Source of the DNA: Gillisia mitskevichiae
GTDB taxonomy: Bacteria > Bacteroidota > Bacteroidia > Flavobacteriales > Flavobacteriaceae
NCBI RefSeq assembly: GCF_003634585.1
Contig: NZ_RBLG01000004.1
Coordinates: forward strand, 186,001 to 250,000
Length of the DNA: 64,000 nucleotides
Direction of reading: 5' to 3'
Each line of letters begins with the position of its first letter. The stretch's first letter is position 1. Positions 61,513 to 64,000 of the stretch are shown here, one piece after another. Below the pieces are notes generated by a model, which saw nothing but the letters and a program-made list of their open reading frames with translations, searched no databases and was not told the origin of the DNA. The position numbers and the translations under genes are program-made.

Positions 61513-62259
61513 TTGAAATATATTTATAAAATATTAAGAAAAGCAAAATGGACAATTAAAAAGCCATTTATTAGTACAAAACGAAAATATCGTAAAGAAT
61601 CTTTTTCACAGAGTGGGGAAGATTTAATAGTTAAATATATTTTTGACTACATTGGAATCAAAAGCCCTTCATATATTGATATCGGTGCACATCATCCTTT
61701 TTTCATTAGTAATACTGCCTTATTCTATAATAATGGCTCAAGAGGTATAAATATAGAACCAGATCCGAATTTATTTAAGGAATTTCTGAAATATAGAAAG
61801 GAAGATATAAACATTAATATAGGCATAGGAAAGTGTAAGGATTTTTTAGATTTTTATGTTATTTCTTCATCTACATTAAATACCTTTTCAAAGGAAGAAG
61901 CAGAAAAATATTCAAATGAAGGAAACTTTGCAATTAAAGATATTGTGAAAATTGAAGTGAATTCGCTCACAAATATTTTGCGAAAATATACAAATGGAAT
62001 TTTCCCTGAATTTTTAAGTATTGATGCAGAAGGAGTTGATGAACAAATTGTAAAAGAAATTGATTTTATTAAGAATTTCCCAATTGTAATATGTATTGAA
62101 ACTATTTCTTTTTCAACAAGTGGGAATGGTTTGAAAAATGATAATTTAATTCAATATATTGTTAGCAAGGGCTATCTTTTGTATGCAGATACTAATATTA
62201 ACTCCATTTTTGTTAAGAATGAGTATTGGATAAAAGAAAGTTTAGAAAAAATAAATTAA
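61513..62259 (+). CDS. FkbM-family methyltransferase
   Basis: A 248-residue protein. The family core is SQSGEDLIVKYIFDYIG, YIDIGAHHPFFISNTALFYNNGSRGINIEPDP, and PEFLSIDAEGVDEQIVKEIDF (the SIDAEG block). FkbM-type enzymes O-methylate hydroxyls of sugars and polyketides. The start is TTG 61513, with the basic N-terminus KYIYKILRKAKWTIKKPF. It is followed by a second FkbM gene, 68 bases on. Confidence 0.87.
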   Translation: MKYIYKILRKAKWTIKKPFISTKRKYRKESFSQSGEDLIVKYIFDYIGIKSPSYIDIGAHHPFFISNTALFYNNGSRGINIEPDPNLFKEFLKYRKEDININIGIGKCKDFLDFYVISSSTLNTFSKEEAEKYSNEGNFAIKDIVKIEVNSLTNILRKYTNGIFPEFLSIDAEGVDEQIVKEIDFIKNFPIVICIETISFSTSGNGLKNDNLIQYIVSKGYLLYADTNINSIFVKNEYWIKESLEKIN

Positions 62260-62327
62260 ATTTTTAAAACATGAATTTTCTGATAAAATAACACTTTTTG
62301 TAACCTATTTTAAGATAATAAGAGGAA

Positions 62328-63095
62328 ATGCCTAAATACAATAGAGAAGAATACATTCTTGAAGACTCACCCTTAAAGAAGGATCTTTTAAAGTTATTTA
62401 GATCTGAGGATGAAATAAATATATTGGATATTGGAGGTTGTGAGGGTGAAGAGTCATTACGATATTCTCGGATTTTTCCTTTTTCTAAGATTTTTATTTT
62501 TGAGCCATTGCCAAATAATCAGAAAATAATAATTGAAAATATCCAAAAATATTGTGCAGATAGAATTGAACTTGTTGCTAAAGCTGTTTCTGATTTTAAT
62601 GGGGTAACTGATTTATATGTTTCATCTGGTCAGCCTGAAGGAACTGAACAATTTGACTGGGATTTTGGAAATAAATCAAGTTCGCTATTAAAGCCTATGG
62701 CTGATAATAATCCAAAATGGTTATTATTTAAAGAAAAAATTCAAGTAGAGACTACAACCCTAGAAACCTTTTTGACCTCAAAAAGTGTTAATGAAATTGA
62801 CTTCGTTCATATGGATGTGCAAGGAGCCGAATTACAAGTTCTTTGCGGTGCAATGAATTTTTTGAAGAATTTTAAATCTATTTGGTTAGAGGTTACAGAT
62901 TTGGCATTATATAAAGAACAACCAATACGGAACGAGATTGAATCCTTTATGAAAGCAAATGGATTCGATTTAGTGAAAACTCAAATGACTGGACCTTTCG
63001 GAGATCAGTTTTATTTGAATAAAAGATTTTTTAATGATTTCTTCATATTTAGGAAATTTCGCCTATGCGAAAAATTTAATCAACTTTTACGATAA
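62328..63095 (+). CDS. FkbM-family methyltransferase
   Basis: A 255-residue protein, with NILDIGGCEGEESLRYSRIF (motif I), FIFEPLPNNQKIII, EIDFVHMDVQGAELQVLCGAM (HMDVQGAE in place of IDAEG) and WLEVTDLALY. It is of the same family as the preceding gene but clearly different in sequence, so they are not a recent duplication. A sugar O-methylation role is inferred from the locus. It ends just before the fucosyltransferase gene. Confidence 0.87.
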   Translation: MPKYNREEYILEDSPLKKDLLKLFRSEDEINILDIGGCEGEESLRYSRIFPFSKIFIFEPLPNNQKIIIENIQKYCADRIELVAKAVSDFNGVTDLYVSSGQPEGTEQFDWDFGNKSSSLLKPMADNNPKWLLFKEKIQVETTTLETFLTSKSVNEIDFVHMDVQGAELQVLCGAMNFLKNFKSIWLEVTDLALYKEQPIRNEIESFMKANGFDLVKTQMTGPFGDQFYLNKRFFNDFFIFRKFRLCEKFNQLLR

Positions 63096-63115
63096 AAATT
63101 ATACTGATGTCAAAG

Positions 63116-63211
63116 ATGTTAAAAAAATTAATTCAGAAATTATCAGGAATCAAAAAACTTTTCTCTGAATTGTTGTGTTTTGATTATTTCATTTCAGCTA
63201 TTAAAATATGA
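63116..63211 (+). other. 31-codon ORF overlapping the fucosyltransferase start
   Basis: ATG 63116 to TGA 63209-63211 reads MLKKLIQKLSGIKKLFSELL and 11 more residues; the last codons overlap the fucosyltransferase ATG as ATGA. It might be a small leader peptide that couples translation, or it may be chance in an AT-rich gap. Confidence 0.3.
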
Positions 63212-64000
63212 TCCTGATCTCACTACAGGGTGGCTTGGGTAATCAAATGTTCCAATATGCAATTGCACGTATTCTTGGAGAAAAAAACCATACTCCAGTT
63301 GTATTGGAAAAAAGTTTTTTTATCTTAAAAGAAAAAAAGCCTGGTCATACTCCTAGAGATTTTGAGCTTAACATTTTTAATAATGAGTATCTTATTAGTT
63401 CTGATTTACATGTCAATAAGTTTACAAATCTTTCTTTTTTAAATAAGGTTAGAAAGAAGTTAGGTTGTAATTATCCAAAAACATTTCTAGAAGAAAAATT
63501 TACTTTTAATCCAGAAGCCCTATTGGTGAAACCTCCCGTTATTTTACATGGTTATTTTCAAAGCTATAAGTATTATGATGGTTATGAAGCATTAGTAAAA
63601 CAAATTTTTGAATTCCCTGTAAATAAATTAGACGAAGTTAATAGTTCTTTATTGTACAGAATAAAAGAAACTACTGCTATTTCTATTCATATAAGAAGAG
63701 GTGATTTTATAAATGATATGAAAACCAAAACTTTTCATGGAAATTGTAGTATTGATTATTATTTGAAAGCTATAAACTTTTTTGTTTCCAAGTTTAGTGG
63801 TTTTCAACTATTTTTTTTTTCCGATGATAGTGAATGGGTTAAAGAAAAATTTGAAACGCTGCCTAATCCTAAATTATTCATTGATCATAATAAGGGTGAA
63901 AATAACTGGAAAGATATGTTCTTAATGAGTTCCTGTTCCCATAATATTATAGCCAATAGTTCTTTTAGCTGGTGGGCTGCCTGGTTGAATAATAACCCAA
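63208..64000 (+). CDS. Alpha-1,2-fucosyltransferase (GT11), partial
   Basis: The frame starts at ATG 63208 and runs off the right edge; about 264 residues are visible. ISLQGGLGNQMFQYAIARIL is the GT11 N-terminus (GGLGNQMFQYA), ISIHIRRGDFIND near residue 161 is the GDP-fucose-binding HxRRxD motif, and NSSFSWWAAWL is the third family motif. It should transfer L-fucose in alpha-1,2 linkage from GDP-fucose, which gmd and fcl of the same locus make. Overlaps the small ORF at 63116 by 4 bases. Confidence 0.95.
   Translation, partial: MILISLQGGLGNQMFQYAIARILGEKNHTPVVLEKSFFILKEKKPGHTPRDFELNIFNNEYLISSDLHVNKFTNLSFLNKVRKKLGCNYPKTFLEEKFTFNPEALLVKPPVILHGYFQSYKYYDGYEALVKQIFEFPVNKLDEVNSSLLYRIKETTAISIHIRRGDFINDMKTKTFHGNCSIDYYLKAINFFVSKFSGFQLFFFSDDSEWVKEKFETLPNPKLFIDHNKGENNWKDMFLMSSCSHNIIANSSFSWWAAWLNNNP

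Noticed and set aside
61513-63095. Recent tandem duplication of the two FkbM genes
   Set aside because: The core motifs differ (SIDAEG versus HMDVQGAE) and the flanks do not align by eye; they are separate members of the family.

Overview
The window reads as part of the chromosome of a marine-type Flavobacteriaceae bacterium (phylum Bacteroidota; the relatives it most resembles in my recall are Gramella/Christiangramia, Salegentibacter and Zunongwangia, which is recognition by eye and not a search). The grounds are: AT-rich DNA, genes without Shine-Dalgarno sites, many promoters of the Bacteroidota -7 type (TAnnTTTG) lying 14-25 bases before start codons, frequent TTG starts, a very long SecA without a zinc tail, and small families typical of flavobacteria (DUF2911, DUF4199, DUF6249, DUF6268, DUF2795). 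No rRNA, tRNA, insertion sequence, prophage or CRISPR array was seen.

Left part, 1-39.6 kb: ordinary housekeeping and stress genes in short operons separated by clear hairpin terminators. In order: SRPBCC/GyrI-like protein (cut by the left edge), M49 dipeptidyl peptidase, MazG-like pyrophosphohydrolase, ilvE, mnmD, a TIGR01777 epimerase, YceI lipoprotein, grpE-dnaJ, an operon of an ABC exporter, MscS channel, DUF6268 outer-membrane protein and a sigma-54 activator without a DNA-binding domain, PPK2 kinase, M28 peptidase, MATE pump, PAP2 phosphatase, a GT39-type membrane glycosyltransferase, meaB, ohr, two ECF sigma/anti-sigma units, an M23 peptidase, secA, a PduO-type cobalamin adenosyltransferase, a LolD-like ATPase, a methyltransferase and a Uup-like ABC-F protein. 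MeaB and the adenosyltransferase both serve B12-dependent methylmalonyl-CoA mutase, which is not in the window.

Right part, 39.8-64 kb: a surface polysaccharide locus. It opens with a Wza-like outer-membrane lipoprotein, a Wzc-like tyrosine autokinase with a Tyr-Gly tail, and the ABC permease Wzm; the matching ATPase Wzt, with an extra C-terminal sugar-binding-type domain, lies 8.5 kb further on. Between and after them are glycosyltransferases of several folds (GT2, GT14, GT-B, STELLO-like, GT39-like), a pyruvyl transferase, at least five methyltransferases, and Gmd plus Fcl, which make GDP-L-fucose. The last gene, cut by the right edge, is an alpha-1,2-fucosyltransferase that would use it. 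The picture is export of a fucosylated, probably methylated and pyruvylated glycan by an ABC transporter. Strand switches and three decayed gene pieces (about 50.0, 52.2 and 55.3 kb) show turnover of the cargo genes.

The most unusual non-coding structures are heptanucleotide tandem arrays of the form AAAANNN or close to it (37.6-37.7 kb and 47.0 kb), one of which gives a G-quadruplex-prone leader RNA and one of which contains the start codon of a gene; a perfect 32-base palindrome at 28.5 kb; and a degenerate bipartite inverted repeat present at least twice, with related pieces at a third site.
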